Part shown: one piece after another, positions 1 to 9,200 of the stretch
How the letters are laid out: every line of letters begins with the position of its first letter
How positions within the stretch are numbered: the stretch's first letter is position 1
Position numbers and translations under genes: made by a program
NCBI GenBank assembly: GCA_001953115.1
Contig: LSSL01002143.1
Coordinates: 1-15,921, forward strand
Direction: 5' to 3'
Source: Smittium mucronatum
Lineage: Eukaryota > Kickxellomycota > Harpellomycetes > Harpellales > Legeriomycetaceae
DNA: 15,921 bases
The notes under the pieces: generated by a model
The model's input: the letters and a program-made list of their open reading frames with translations, nothing else
Databases searched by the model: none
Told to the model about the DNA's origin: nothing

Positions 1-415
1 TTAAAGTTAATAAAAAGTTTGGCCCAAAAGCGTTATTTTCTAATGAAAAATGATTTTAAAGTTAATAAAAAGTTTGGCCCAAAAGCGTTATTTTCTAATG
101 AAAAATGATTTTAAAGTTAATAAAAAGTTTGGCCCAAAAGCGTTATTTTCTAATGAAAAATGATTTTAAAGTTAATAAAAAGTTTGGCCCAAAAGCGTTA
201 TTTTCTAATGAAAAATGATTTTAAAGTTAATAAAAAGTTTGGCCCAAAAGCGTTATTTTCTAATGAAAAATGATTTTAAAGTTAATAAAAAGTTTGGCCC
301 AAAAGCGTTATTTTCTAATGAAAAATGATTTTAAAGTTAATAAAAAGTTTGGCCCAAAAGCGTTATTTTCTAATGAAAAATGATTTTAAAGTTAATAAAA
401 AGTTCGGTCCAACAG
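1..415. repeat. 55-bp tandem repeat array (satellite/minisatellite)
   Basis: The segment starting GTTAATAAAAAGTTTGGCCC recurs at 6, 61, 116, 171, 226, 281, 336 and 391, an exact 55-base period. The first seven copies look identical by eye. The eighth keeps only its first dozen or so bases and then diverges (AGTTCGGTCCAACAGC), marking the array's inner edge. The outer edge is cut by the window start, so the true copy number is unknown. Identical copies imply recent expansion or homogenisation. The unit has in-frame stops and no sign of coding. A subtelomeric or other heterochromatic location is possible but not shown. Confidence 0.97.
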
Positions 416-1158
416 CAAACTTTAATTTTTCAATTAAATTGAAATTGGAGTAAAGTCATTTCCAGAAAAAAAGCGAGATCCTTTTTTGGATACAACTTTT
501 ATTAATGACAGAGCATTATTATATATTGCGCCAATTCGACAGTTTTTCGCTAAATTGATCCAATAAATTTCAAATTGACAGCCATTATAAAAACTGACAG
601 CTGATGATCAAAATGGCCGGTTTTAATTCAAATATACAGCAAAATACCTTTTAACCTTTATTTTATTAGTCTAATCTTTTGTTGTAAGGAAACAGCGAAA
701 AATAGTAAGCGGATTTATTCAATAAATTAGCCAGTAAAAGTTAGTGTTAACAAAATGCCGTCATCTTTAATAATCTCCCATTTATCGAATCAAGGTTTTG
801 GCCAATAACCAGTTAATTTAAATAAATAGTTAATATTCGTTTTATTGGCTATAAATGATGATCAATTAGTCGCATTCAATTAACACTCTTTGAATAAATT
901 TAAACGGGCAAAACAACTGGTTTTAGACCAATACAAAATCAATGGTTAATTAACGTTTATCATTGGCTAAATATAGTTCTAAATCAAATATCAATGGCAG
1001 ATTAAATAGTAGACTGGTATATTTTCAGGGGCGAAAAGAAAAGAAAGAAAAAACAGTTGAGAAAATAATCACAAACTAAATATATAAGTTGCATATGGGT
1101 TAGCAGAAAATAACAACAGAATAATGGAATGTAAGAAAATAACGATAGCAGCCAAAGA
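416..1158. other. Intergenic region upstream of the FAM32A homologue
   Basis: No open frame of note is seen on either strand. The sequence is AT-rich and repeatedly carries ATTGG/CCAAT pentamers, for example in ATTGGCTA near 845 and 963 and CCAAT near 800 and 930, so CCAAT-binding sites are conceivable but unproven. A perfect 8-base inverted repeat (TTTCAATT / AATTGAAA, one base between arms) lies at 428-444. The last 80 bases probably include the promoter of the gene at 1159. Confidence 0.6.
1081..1088 (+). promoter_or_regulatory. TATA-like element upstream of the FAM32A homologue
   Basis: TATATAAG lies about 75 bases before the start codon at 1159, a plausible distance for a short 5' UTR. 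In DNA this AT-rich such strings are common, so position is the only support. Confidence 0.3.
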
Positions 1159-1625
1159 ATGTCAGAATACGATTTCGGAGCTATTAAAGCCCCTCTTAAA
1201 CTAAAACATAAAAAAAAGTAATCTAGTTTAGCGATTAACGAGTTTGGCTTATCAACTTTGTCTGTAGTTATTGAATTGGATTAATTCATATTTTTAGGAA
1301 GAAGCGAGGGTCCGAAATTAATCAAGAAACCGAGGAATCAAGGGATAGAAAGCAACAAAGATTTATTTTAAACAGCTCTGAAACAAAGGAGAGAGAAGAG
1401 AACGTAAAGGAAATTGAAGAGAAACATGAGGCTGGCGAGCTTCCTAAAATCAAAATAGGATTGACAGAAAGTGAGAAACGGTTCAAGAGAATACAAGACA
1501 AGAGGAGAGAAGAAAAGATAGAGAAATTCATTACCAAATCTCACAAAGAAAAGGTGCAAGAGTTTAATGAACGTTTAGATAAGCTACCGGAGCACAACGA
1601 TATGCCCAAAGTTGGACCGGGCTGA
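1159..1625 (+). CDS. FAM32A: FAM32A-like spliceosomal protein, two exons
   Basis: Predicted join 1159..1217, 1298..1625, giving 128 residues; human FAM32A is about 112. The family is a small basic protein that in human sits in the spliceosome catalytic core around exon ligation, so a nuclear splicing role is inferred. The N-terminus has the family-type KxPLKLK motif at residues 10-16 (K10-A-P-L-K-L-K16), followed by a lysine run at 18-22. A charged variable linker follows. The C-terminal block at about 94-128 is the diagnostic part: SHKEKVQEFNERLDKL, then EHNDMPKV near the end, matching the THKQRVEDFN...EHYDIPKV pattern of the family. Without splicing the first exon stops at once (TAA at 1219). 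Removing the 80-base GT-AG intron restores frame (codon AA|G). The start is the first ATG in frame and directly precedes the conserved motif. AATAAA signals follow the TGA stop. Confidence 0.88.
1218..1297 (+). other. Intron of the FAM32A homologue
   Basis: This 80-base interval begins GTAATC and ends ATTTTTAG after a T-rich tract. Removing it joins the KKK-rich N-terminal exon to the long C-terminal exon in frame. The GTAATC donor is weaker than the usual GTAAGT or GTATGT. A possible branch site is GATTAAC near 1233 or the TTAATTC about 17 bases before the acceptor. Confidence 0.8.
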
Positions 1626-1659
1626 TTTTTATACGCAAATCCGATATATTCTTTGCATT

Positions 1660-1705
1660 AATAAACTATTTAGTTACTTTGTTATTTAACAAATTATTTA
1701 ATAAA
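1660..1705 (+). terminator. Polyadenylation signals of the FAM32A homologue
   Basis: Two AATAAA hexamers at 1660-1665 and 1700-1705 lie 35 and 75 bases after the stop codon, in T-rich DNA. This is the usual arrangement for a short 3' UTR. Which one is used cannot be told. Confidence 0.5.
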
Positions 1706-1709
1706 ATGC

Positions 1710-2482
1710 AATTGTTTTTATTTGACCTAGTTTTATAGAGCAATACATTTTTAAAATATAAAAAAAGCCCTCAGTGTTCTGATAAAATGGCATACAATTC
1801 TGAAAACTCCCATATTAATTCGATTTCTAAGGATCTAATTAGAAATAAATCCAATATTTATTTTTTTATAGATTTCAGACTCATGAAATCGATACATATT
1901 AAATGTAAATCAGAATGGGAATAAGGAAGGAATTAAAGGAGTAGTTATAGCTTCAAGAAATTAGACAGTAGAAACTTGAATGTTTCGCGGTTTTGCCATC
2001 TAATGGGCACTTATGAAGGTCATAAAAGTGTCCAAACTAAATTCGTACAGTTGAAGTATTAAAAGCAGTAGTAGTTTGGCATATATAATTTAAGTGGAGG
2101 GAGCACCGTAGTTGAGGGGTAGCAAAGAAGTCTAAATTGCAAGAAATTGGTGCCATGGCTATTTGCATACTACCATTTCGTCTACGTTTTCTGCCTATCA
2201 TTTTGCATGATTAGGATTGTGTTGACAAATGAAATGTGTGTATTTCTTAAATTATGCATCAAAAAACCTACAACTTCATTTTTTTCTATTTATTGGTAAA
2301 AAAGTGTGCGAAATGTCCATTATGTGAATTGGTTTATACCAATAGTTCCTGACACCGATGGATACGATAAAAGATCGGTCGTAACATGTTTGAGTCTAAT
2401 AAACTGGGAGCATTTTCGCATATCGATTAGGGCATTAGATAAGAAATCGTTATTTGTCTCCAATTTATTAGAGGAAGTATCC
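1710..2482. other. Intergenic region, no supported gene
   Basis: Only short frames occur. A 45-codon frame at 1787-1924 (+) and a 54-codon frame at 2037-2201 (-) begin with ATG but show no recognisable motif. An imperfect hairpin, CACTT-ATGA / TCAT-AAAAGTG, lies around 2008-2031. A 72-codon open stretch on the + strand (2306-2524) has rather ordinary amino-acid composition, starts at GTG rather than ATG, and ends inside the 45-bp repeat. It may be an old gene fragment, but nothing identifies it. Confidence 0.5.
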
Positions 2483-2627
2483 GCTTTTGCCGGAACTAAT
2501 TGCTGCTATTTTTTGTGTCATTGAATTGCTTTTGCCGGAACTAATTGCTGCTATTTTTTGTGACATTGAATTGCTTTTGCCGGAACTAATTGCTGCTATT
2601 TTTTGTGACATTGAATTGCTTTTGCTG
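2483..2627 (+). repeat. 45-bp minisatellite, about 3.2 copies
   Basis: GCTTTTGCCGGAACTAATTG recurs at 2483, 2528 and 2573, and a truncated copy starts at 2618, an exact 45-base period. Copies differ by only one or two bases (TGTGTC versus TGTGAC). The period is a multiple of three, but each unit contains an in-frame TGA in the frame that enters it from upstream, so it does not encode a peptide repeat there. Confidence 0.93.
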
Positions 2628-2688
2628 GAAGGCGCGGAGGCTTTGGATAAGTAATCCCCATCTGCTTGCAGGGGTTGAGTTTACCCAC

Positions 2689-2745
2689 TGAGGACCAAAA
2701 AATGCATCGAATTCCTATTATGGAAATTCTGCGTAAAAAAAACAA
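2689..2745 (+). mobile_element. Possible decayed piggyBac-like terminal sequence
   Basis: The string TTTACCCACTGAGGACC followed by AAAAAATGC resembles the ends of the elements at 10721 and 10996, which read TTAACC(C/A)TTTCAGGG...AAAAAATGGC. Its TTAA target is degraded to TTTA. Downstream it shares AAATTCTGCGTAAAA with the DNA inside the element relic near 11137. No matching opposite end was found, so this is at most one end of a broken copy. Confidence 0.25.
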
Positions 2746-2823
2746 TGTCTATTATGGAAACTCTGTGAAAAAACAATGTCTATTATGGAAACTCTGTGAA
2801 AAAACAATGTCTATTATGGAGAT
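2715..2823 (+). repeat. 31-bp minisatellite derived from a 34-bp ancestor
   Basis: CTATTATGGAAACTCTGTG recurs at 2749, 2780 and (partly) 2811 with a 31-base period. The unit at 2715 is 34 bases long and reads ATTCTGCGTAAAAAAAAC where the later units read ACTCTGTGAAAAAAC. The first unit therefore looks like the ancestral sequence from which the shorter, CpG-depleted unit was amplified. Confidence 0.9.
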
Positions 2824-5739
2824 GTAGCATATTCTATTCGATGGGCTAAAATATAAACCAATTATTAAAACCAGTTGTCAATCAATTGTTTGTATTGGTA
2901 TGAAATGTGGGTTATTTATTAATTGGTCCAGAAATGGGATAATGATAGCTAAATTCTTTATTATAACCGACATTTATGTGGTGTTTTTCAGATGATAGAA
3001 AGTTTATATTCTCACTAACTATAGGGATGGAGGATGCTAAATAAACTTGTTTTAACTTTAGCAAATAACAGTGCGTATCACGTGCTGGCTGAGAAAGAGT
3101 TAGGGAGCGACTAGGATAGGTCTAGGGTCTACAATAAAATATCGTGAATCAATAGCAATAAAAAGAGATAGGTGTTGAGATAAAGCAGTTTAGTCTCTCG
3201 ACACTTTTAGAGACGGTATCGAAAAATAATTCATTCAATAAAATTCCGTGATACAAAATAAATAAATTCATTGATGGCAAAACTAACATTTTTACTATCC
3301 GCACATCGTTAACCAGAACAGAGTAGGCAGAGAAATAGATATGGTAAAGAAGCAAATGTATTTCGATACATGGAAATATCCCCTATTTGGCCATTTTACG
3401 AAAACTTCCTAGAATTCTAAAGCAGTCTTAGTTGGTCATTTCTCGCAAATGTTCCCATACGACCACAGTTTATTAAACAGCCCAGATTGCTAATTTGTGA
3501 GCGCCTGCTACATTAATTGCTGGTAAATATAACACATCACTAATTTATCGAAAAGATAATGCAATTCCAAGCACGTGGTCTAAAGGGGATGATAGCCCCA
3601 GCTTTAACTAGAGGCAAATCCCACCTATTGCATATTTGAGAGGATCCCCTCAATGGACCAAAACAGGATAATATGAACAAGACTGAATTGTGACACTAAG
3701 CAATGAAGCTTGTTCGTGAAAATGGTACTATCACACCCCAGATTTAAACGGAATTGTTTCGGGGTGAAACATTCACATTGTCCCTGTTAACCCATTTCAT
3801 TGCTTCTAGATCAGACAAGTAAATAGTGTTGGGCTGGATTGATTTTTATTCCACACTCAGACTCATAGTCACGCAATACAATGAAGGAGCTATTTCACCC
3901 AGGGGTTTTGCAGCGGAGATGATCAATAGATGTAAGGCCTTAATCAAATAATATCTGGTGAATGCCAATAGGAATTTTACTGATCTCGAGATAATTTATT
4001 TAGCAACTGCGTGTGATACGCAGCAAGAATTCTCACAAACAATTTTTTCGAAATTTATCAGCTCAAGCCCTTTTTTGAATTCTGTATATTTGATTAGCCA
4101 AAAATTGCTATTTTTTTATCTCTAAGTTTCAGGGGTTTGCGGTAGTATCCATAGCCTATCCCCGCCACAAGCTTGAACAAAGACGGAAGGGTTATCTTTG
4201 AATTCGTTAGAAATAGCAGCTGGGATTTCTTTTGAATGCTTGTTTTTATTGGATGTCTTTTTTTCATTAAAAAAATATGCCATTTTCCAACAAATAGAAA
4301 TCAATTTTTCTGGGAAAAAAACAATTAATAACGATCGAATCAAATAAAAGGGAGGGTAGGAATAAACGGTATTTGGAGCTCTGAAAAACCAGTGGGTCTA
4401 ATTCATGAATGCACTCCTTGTTCAGAAGCACTGCCTTTGGCCCAATCCAAGGTCCCCAGGTGCGAAAAAATGCAAATACTTGGGTAAATAGTCTTCAACA
4501 TAGCCAATAGCTTCAAGTACAATGAATATTTTTTTATTGAATATCAGCATGATGAAATTCGACAATTGTTGTTCGCAATAGCTCGTCCAGAGAGCTTGTG
4601 AATAAAAAGTATCATCTATTATGCACCTATAATTCCGTGATACAAAAAAAAACAAACTATTACGCACATTTCGTTTCAAATAACAAGTCTCATTGGTTTA
4701 CTTGCGTTTCCTGTGGGTTGAAGCCTCCATGATTTTGGTAGTAAATCTAGTCTCCTTTAGACCCTGGATGTGCTAACAACAACTTTGTCCCCGATGAAAA
4801 TGATATCATATTCTCCACTAAAATATGGCCTTTCTTATTTACTAATTTTTGTAAACTTTAGTAGTTCAGGCAGTCTCCACCAACAAATTAAACTAATTAA
4901 ATATTGGCAATTAAGAGTGTCCTAGACATTCTAGGCAGCTGGCCCCTTCAAAACCGAAAGCTTAAAAATGGCCTATAATCTGAACTCGTCAATAACCTAA
5001 AACGGTTGGGGGATTCTTAATGAAGAGGGCATTTTGATTGATACCATTTTTACTGGCTAATCCATGTTTAATATTGCCCAGTATATTTATTAAATTAATT
5101 TTAGTCGTTTCTATTGAATGAAATAAAATGGCATTTTCGTTTTTCTAATATTCCAATTAGATATCTGAATCGCGTTTAGTGCAACTTTACTTTTTTTATC
5201 GCAATTTTTCACTTTTATTGGATAAAAAACAATGTTTTGGAATTTTCTCTGAAACAGACTAACTATAAAATGCTCTCTTCACCAAGACTATCCCAGATGT
5301 CTAGTCCCGGTCACTATCGTCCATTGGTTGCTTCATCTTTCAATTGCGCTCTGTTGCTTTTCAAAGCAAACCAAAGCCAAATATGAATGTTTTCTGAAAA
5401 AAGCAATGAACATCGGATCTCCATTGGGCCAAATATGACCGGAATATATGTTTCAGAAACAGCGTCAAGCACTAGGCTGTGATTTTTAGCCTCCCAATAT
5501 AACTCTGGCTCCACATTCCAATCCCTAGAAACCCATTTTGGACGTCAAAGCCTTCCAACTAAACGATGCTATTCGTGTTTATTAATAGCTCTCCAACAGT
5601 TTACATAAAAAATCCCACTAGGGATCTTTCGCATTATGCGACTGGCATTCAGTGCCTCTTTATAGGCAGCCAATAGGCGCCATGACTAAAAGCTTTCAGC
5701 AAAGGGTCTGCTGGGGAGTGGCCAGTAAAAAAGCCTTAT
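2824..5739. other. Long gene-poor stretch with possible relic coding frames
   Basis: No intact gene is supported here. Local base composition looks somewhat richer in G+C than either flank. Minus-strand frames at 4422-4679, 5314-5537 and 4690-5060 give translations with balanced composition, including W, P, G and D, but they are broken by stops or lack starts. They may be old transposon or gene remnants. A 16-base string, ATTCCGTGATACAAAA, occurs twice, near 3244 and 4631. Small hairpins such as TGTTTC-GGGGT-GAAACA (3755-3771) are present but have no context. TTAACCCATTT near 3789 recalls the transposon ends elsewhere, without further similarity. Confidence 0.45.
5314..5537 (-). pseudogene. 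Unidentified open frame, possible gene relic
   Basis: On the minus strand about 74 codons are open and end at TAG. The translation is rich in tryptophan and ordinary in composition (for example DWNVEPELYWEAK, then SENIHIWLWFALK), unlike the K/N/I-rich output of random AT-rich DNA. There is no ATG start; the longest form begins at a GTG. No family is recognised. It could be an exon or a transposase remnant. Confidence 0.2.
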
Positions 5740-6087
5740 TTGAAGCTACCGGCGAAAGGGCAAAAGGACCTCCATATACATTGCATGACTAGGCAGGAGT
5801 TACTAGTTCATGGCTTGCTAAGAGCTACTGGTAAATGGCTTGGTAAGAGCTACTGCCATGGCTTGCTAAGAGCTACTGGTAAATGGCTTGGTAAGAGTTG
5901 CTGGTATATGGCTTGGTTTGATGCTTCCAAGCAGCAAGCCTGGTTAGAAGCAATGAGAAACCAACTTGCTTCCAAATGGCGAATAGAATGTCTGCTCTCA
6001 GATTCTAAGTACATGACTTGGTTCGGGGTATTAAGGCGGCATCGAATGGCATGTGGTCACTGGGCCGTATTGCGTAACTGCTGCTAG
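5740..6087 (+). CDS. Doubtful 115-codon ORF across a minisatellite
   Basis: An open frame of 115 codons spans the repeat at 5805-5917. The 48-base duplication is a multiple of three and yields a repeated peptide (HGLLRATGKWLGKS twice). The frame lacks an ATG at its 5' end (it begins TTG), its only internal Met start gives about 100 residues, and no domain is seen. Much of its length is explained by duplication of a stop-free unit. It lies just upstream of the kinase gene with no visible link. It is most likely fortuitous. Confidence 0.15.
   Translation: MKLPAKGQKDLHIHCMTRQELLVHGLLRATGKWLGKSYCHGLLRATGKWLGKSCWYMAWFDASKQQAWLEAMRNQLASKWRIECLLSDSKYMTWFGVLRRHRMACGHWAVLRNCC
5805..5917 (+). repeat. 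Nested repeat: 48-bp duplication built of about 24-bp subunits
   Basis: ATGGCTTG(C/G)T begins at 5810, 5835, 5858, 5883 and 5908, at spacings of 25, 23, 25 and 25 bases. The pair of subunits starting CATGGCTTGCTAAGAGC is repeated exactly 48 bases later (5809 and 5857). This shows two rounds of duplication, first of the 24-bp unit and then of the pair. Confidence 0.9.
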
Positions 6088-6150
6088 CTGTTTTATTTTT
6101 TTCTGCGTTAGGAATTAATGTGCTCTGTTTTCTCGATCCAAACCCCACTT

Positions 6151-6157
6151 TATAAAT
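6151..6157 (+). promoter_or_regulatory. TATA-like box of the YAK1-like gene
   Basis: TATAAAT lies 148 bases upstream of the predicted start codon, followed by a strongly pyrimidine-rich leader, which is a common layout for fungal promoters. The position is plausible but unproven. Confidence 0.35.
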
Positions 6158-6253
6158 CCATTCTAATCTCTTTTCGCCAATTCTGTTTCAGCTTCTACAT
6201 CCTCCCACTCTATTTTTTACTCCCATTTTATTTATATCAGGCTCCAGCTTCTC

Positions 6254-6271
6254 ATGCATTTCATTTTTTAA
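6254..6271 (+). promoter_or_regulatory. Short upstream ORF in the YAK1-like leader
   Basis: ATG CAT TTC ATT TTT TAA, a five-codon upstream frame, ends 27 bases before the kinase start at 6299. If transcription begins near the TATA-like box, ribosomes would meet this ATG first, which could lower translation of the kinase. The alternative is that the mRNA starts downstream of it. Confidence 0.3.
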
Positions 6272-6298
6272 TTACTGTACAATATCTCCATCTGAAGA

Positions 6299-9200
6299 AT
6301 GTCCTCCTCAAGCACCAATTTTGAAGTGCCTCGCTTTCAATCTGTCAAAAAATCTCTTCCCAACCACAGCTATCGCCTCCCCGATCCTGTACTCTCCCTT
6401 CAAATCCCCACTTCCTCCACCAACGACTTTAACCGCGTTAGGAATCATACTGTTTCCTCAAGTCTTACTTCCATTTCTTCCTCTTTCACTCCAAATAATA
6501 TGCTTGCTACTTCTTCAAGGGCCCATCCCATTGCCCATCCTTCCTTTGCTTCTGACAAAAATTTTCTTGATCTTAATGAATCTTCTCATATTGTCAACAT
6601 GAACCCAACCATGCCTCTCAAAAAATCTCAATTAACTCAAATATCTTCTGAAACCCCCTTCATTCATTCAAACCTTCATTATACGAATGTCAGGTACTCC
6701 TTTTGTCTTATTAATACCATTTTCCCCCTATTTCTTCTTTTTAATTGAGATATCCTTTATAATTTAATTTAGCCCCCCTTCATCCGGTGATTCTCACTTC
6801 TTCAATAACAAGCTTCAAACCAGATCTTTTGATTATAATCCCTCATTTCATTTATCACCCCCTCAAACTGGATCGAGAAATTTTCCTCAAAGTTTTTCCC
6901 CTCAATCCTTCTTTTCTAAAGAAACACCTCACCTTATTCCTATTCCATGCCCTAATTTACTGGATTCCTCTGGTTATTCTATAAGCCCTTCTTCACACTG
7001 CTCTCATGTACCTTTACCTTCCTCCGATATCCCTTCGATTCCCCCCAACCCTCTAAAAAACAAAAATTCATCTTCTCCCTACCCTTCCCATAAATCCCCT
7101 AATAGCTCCCAAAGTTTTTTTACCCCTCTTATAAAAACCCCTCATTCAGATTTCTCTCCCAATTTGGACTCTTCCCCTCCTGATAATCATTTTCTTCCTA
7201 AAGATCCAAACTTGAATAATACCTTATACCAGCAACATCCCAAAAATATTCCCACCCGCTCTACACCACTTAACTCTTTTCTTTATTCTAATCTTCCAGA
7301 ACCAAATTCCTTCTCTTCAAAAATTTTACCCACTACCCATAATGATTCCTCTGTAATTTCTCTCAAATTCAATCCTGTAATACCACAACTTCCTCAAAAA
7401 TCTCCAAACTACCTTTCTAACTCCCAATCCCCCAATATTTCCAAATCTGTTCATCAATTTCCTTACATTCCTGTCCTTTTGCCGGATCCCTCAAGCACTA
7501 CCCCAGACAATCCCTCTTTCGTTGAGTCCATTAAAAAAAATGTTTTAAAACTTTCTGATCTTCAAATCTCTTCAAAACACAACCAGGGTCTTAAAATTTA
7601 TCCCATGTCTGCCAATCTTGGGATTTCCGACAGTGATTTTCAGTTATTCCCAGAATATAACAAAGATTCCAAAATACCATTAGAAATTGACAATCCCAAT
7701 CCTCCATCCACCTCCCTAACTATTAATTCTACTGCCCAAAATGATTTGCTAAACGGTATTGTTCAGCCCGCATCCCATCCGATTTCCTCGCTAAAAAATA
7801 ACGATTTGGACGTTTACCAAAAACAATACCTTCATCGACGCCAATCTCGGCTAAAGAGTATTAACGAAGCTCGCAATCGGTCTTTTAAAACGTCTTATTC
7901 TGCTGATTCTAAAAATACCAACTTTACCAAAAATTCCAATTTGTCCAATAATAGGAAAAATTCTCTTATAAGCCCATCTCATATTTTATCACAAGGTTGC
8001 CCTCCCAAAAAGTCCTTGCCTCCTGAATACACCATTGAATTTTCTAAAAACTTTCGCTCTGTTGGCTCTGAAGAAGATATCCCATATTCATCACGTCGAT
8101 TTAGCCAAAAATCTCCCAAGTATTGTTCCTTTCAACCCGTGTCTAAAATTCCTAATCTTTTAAAGCTTACAGTTGATTTGGTTAACACTTATGAAATTGT
8201 TAAAAATTCACATGAAAATTCAGAAATTAGTCGTTTTTTGACTGAACCTAATAAAGGTGTTCATAACTTTGGTTATGACAATGCTAATTTCAATTTGATT
8301 TTGCAGGTTTCTGATGTAATCGGTTCAAATCCCGGCCAACAATATCAAATCATCAGCGATCTTGGAAGCGGAACTTTCGGCCAGGTTGTTAAATGTAAAA
8401 ACGTTTTGAAAAACTCCATATATGCGGTGAAAGTTATTAAAAACAAACCTGCATATTATAATCAAAGTTTGAATGAAATCGTGATGCTCAAAAATCTAAA
8501 TAGGTTAGAAAAAAGTAAGGACTATAAGTCTAGATATTTTGTCCAATTAATCGAAAGCTTTGTTTTTAGAAGCCATCTGGTTATTGTGTACGAACCATTA
8601 AACATAAATCTATACGAGCTGTTAAAGGAAAACTCTTTTCGGGGCCTGTCTTTTCATAAAATTCGTGTCATTAGTAAGCAGATATTAAATGCTCTAAAAA
8701 TCCTAAAATCCGAGAAAATCATTCATAGTGATTTGAAGCCCGAAAACATTATGATTGATAATATAAATGATTTAAATATAAAAATAATTGACCTTGGGTC
8801 TTCTTGCCTCGAATCCAAAACCCTTTTCCACTACATTCAAAGCCGATTTTATAGATCAGTAGAGGTGGTTTTGGAACTAAAATACGGTTGTGGAATTGAT
8901 ATGTGGTCTTTTGGTTGTATAGCAAGCGAACTCTTTTTTGGGGTTCCAATATTTCCAGCCTCTTCAGAGCATGATCTCATTGTGCGAATTATTAAATTGT
9001 TTGGTATGCCTGACAAAAGGATTCTTGATTTAGTCCCTCCTAAAAAAAGAAATAAATTTTTCTTTTACAAATGTGGAGATTATTTTCTGAAACCTGAATC
9101 TACCAACAGCGATTGTGACCATTATGGTGAGCTCATATTTCTATTTATTTCTACTAATTCTAATTATTATACAAATTCAGTTTAATATATATATATTTAA

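Noticed and set aside
1..415. CRISPR array
   Set aside because: The 55-bp units are contiguous and identical with no variable spacers, and the window is eukaryotic.
1..415. Telomere
   Set aside because: The unit is 55 bp and lacks a short G-rich telomeric motif.
1322..1559. Two minus-strand ORFs of 71 and 63 codons
   Set aside because: They are shadows of the second FAM32A exon, which carries the conserved family motifs on the plus strand.
2095..2155. tRNA-like region (AGCACC...GGTGCC pairing, GAGGGGTAGC)
   Set aside because: No A-box/B-box pair, anticodon arm or TTCGA loop is found. No tRNA or rRNA gene could be supported anywhere in the window.
1787..2201. A 45-codon ORF (+, 1787-1924) and a 54-codon ORF (-, 2037-2201), both starting ATG
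   Set aside because: Short, no recognisable motif and no supporting signals; frames of this length are expected by chance.
3149..3355. 68-codon minus-strand ORF
   Set aside because: It is rich in L, I, F and Y as expected of chance frames in AT-rich DNA, with no motif or context.
4122..4679. Two minus-strand ORFs of 73 and 85 codons
   Set aside because: No domain is recognisable, and their A/T-run content suggests chance. The neighbouring interrupted frame is noted separately as a weak relic.
6321..6984. Plus-strand ORFs at 6321-6602 and 6787-6984
   Set aside because: They are out-of-frame shadows of exons 1 and 2 of the kinase gene. Their Leu/Pro/Ile-rich output comes from pyrimidine-rich DNA.
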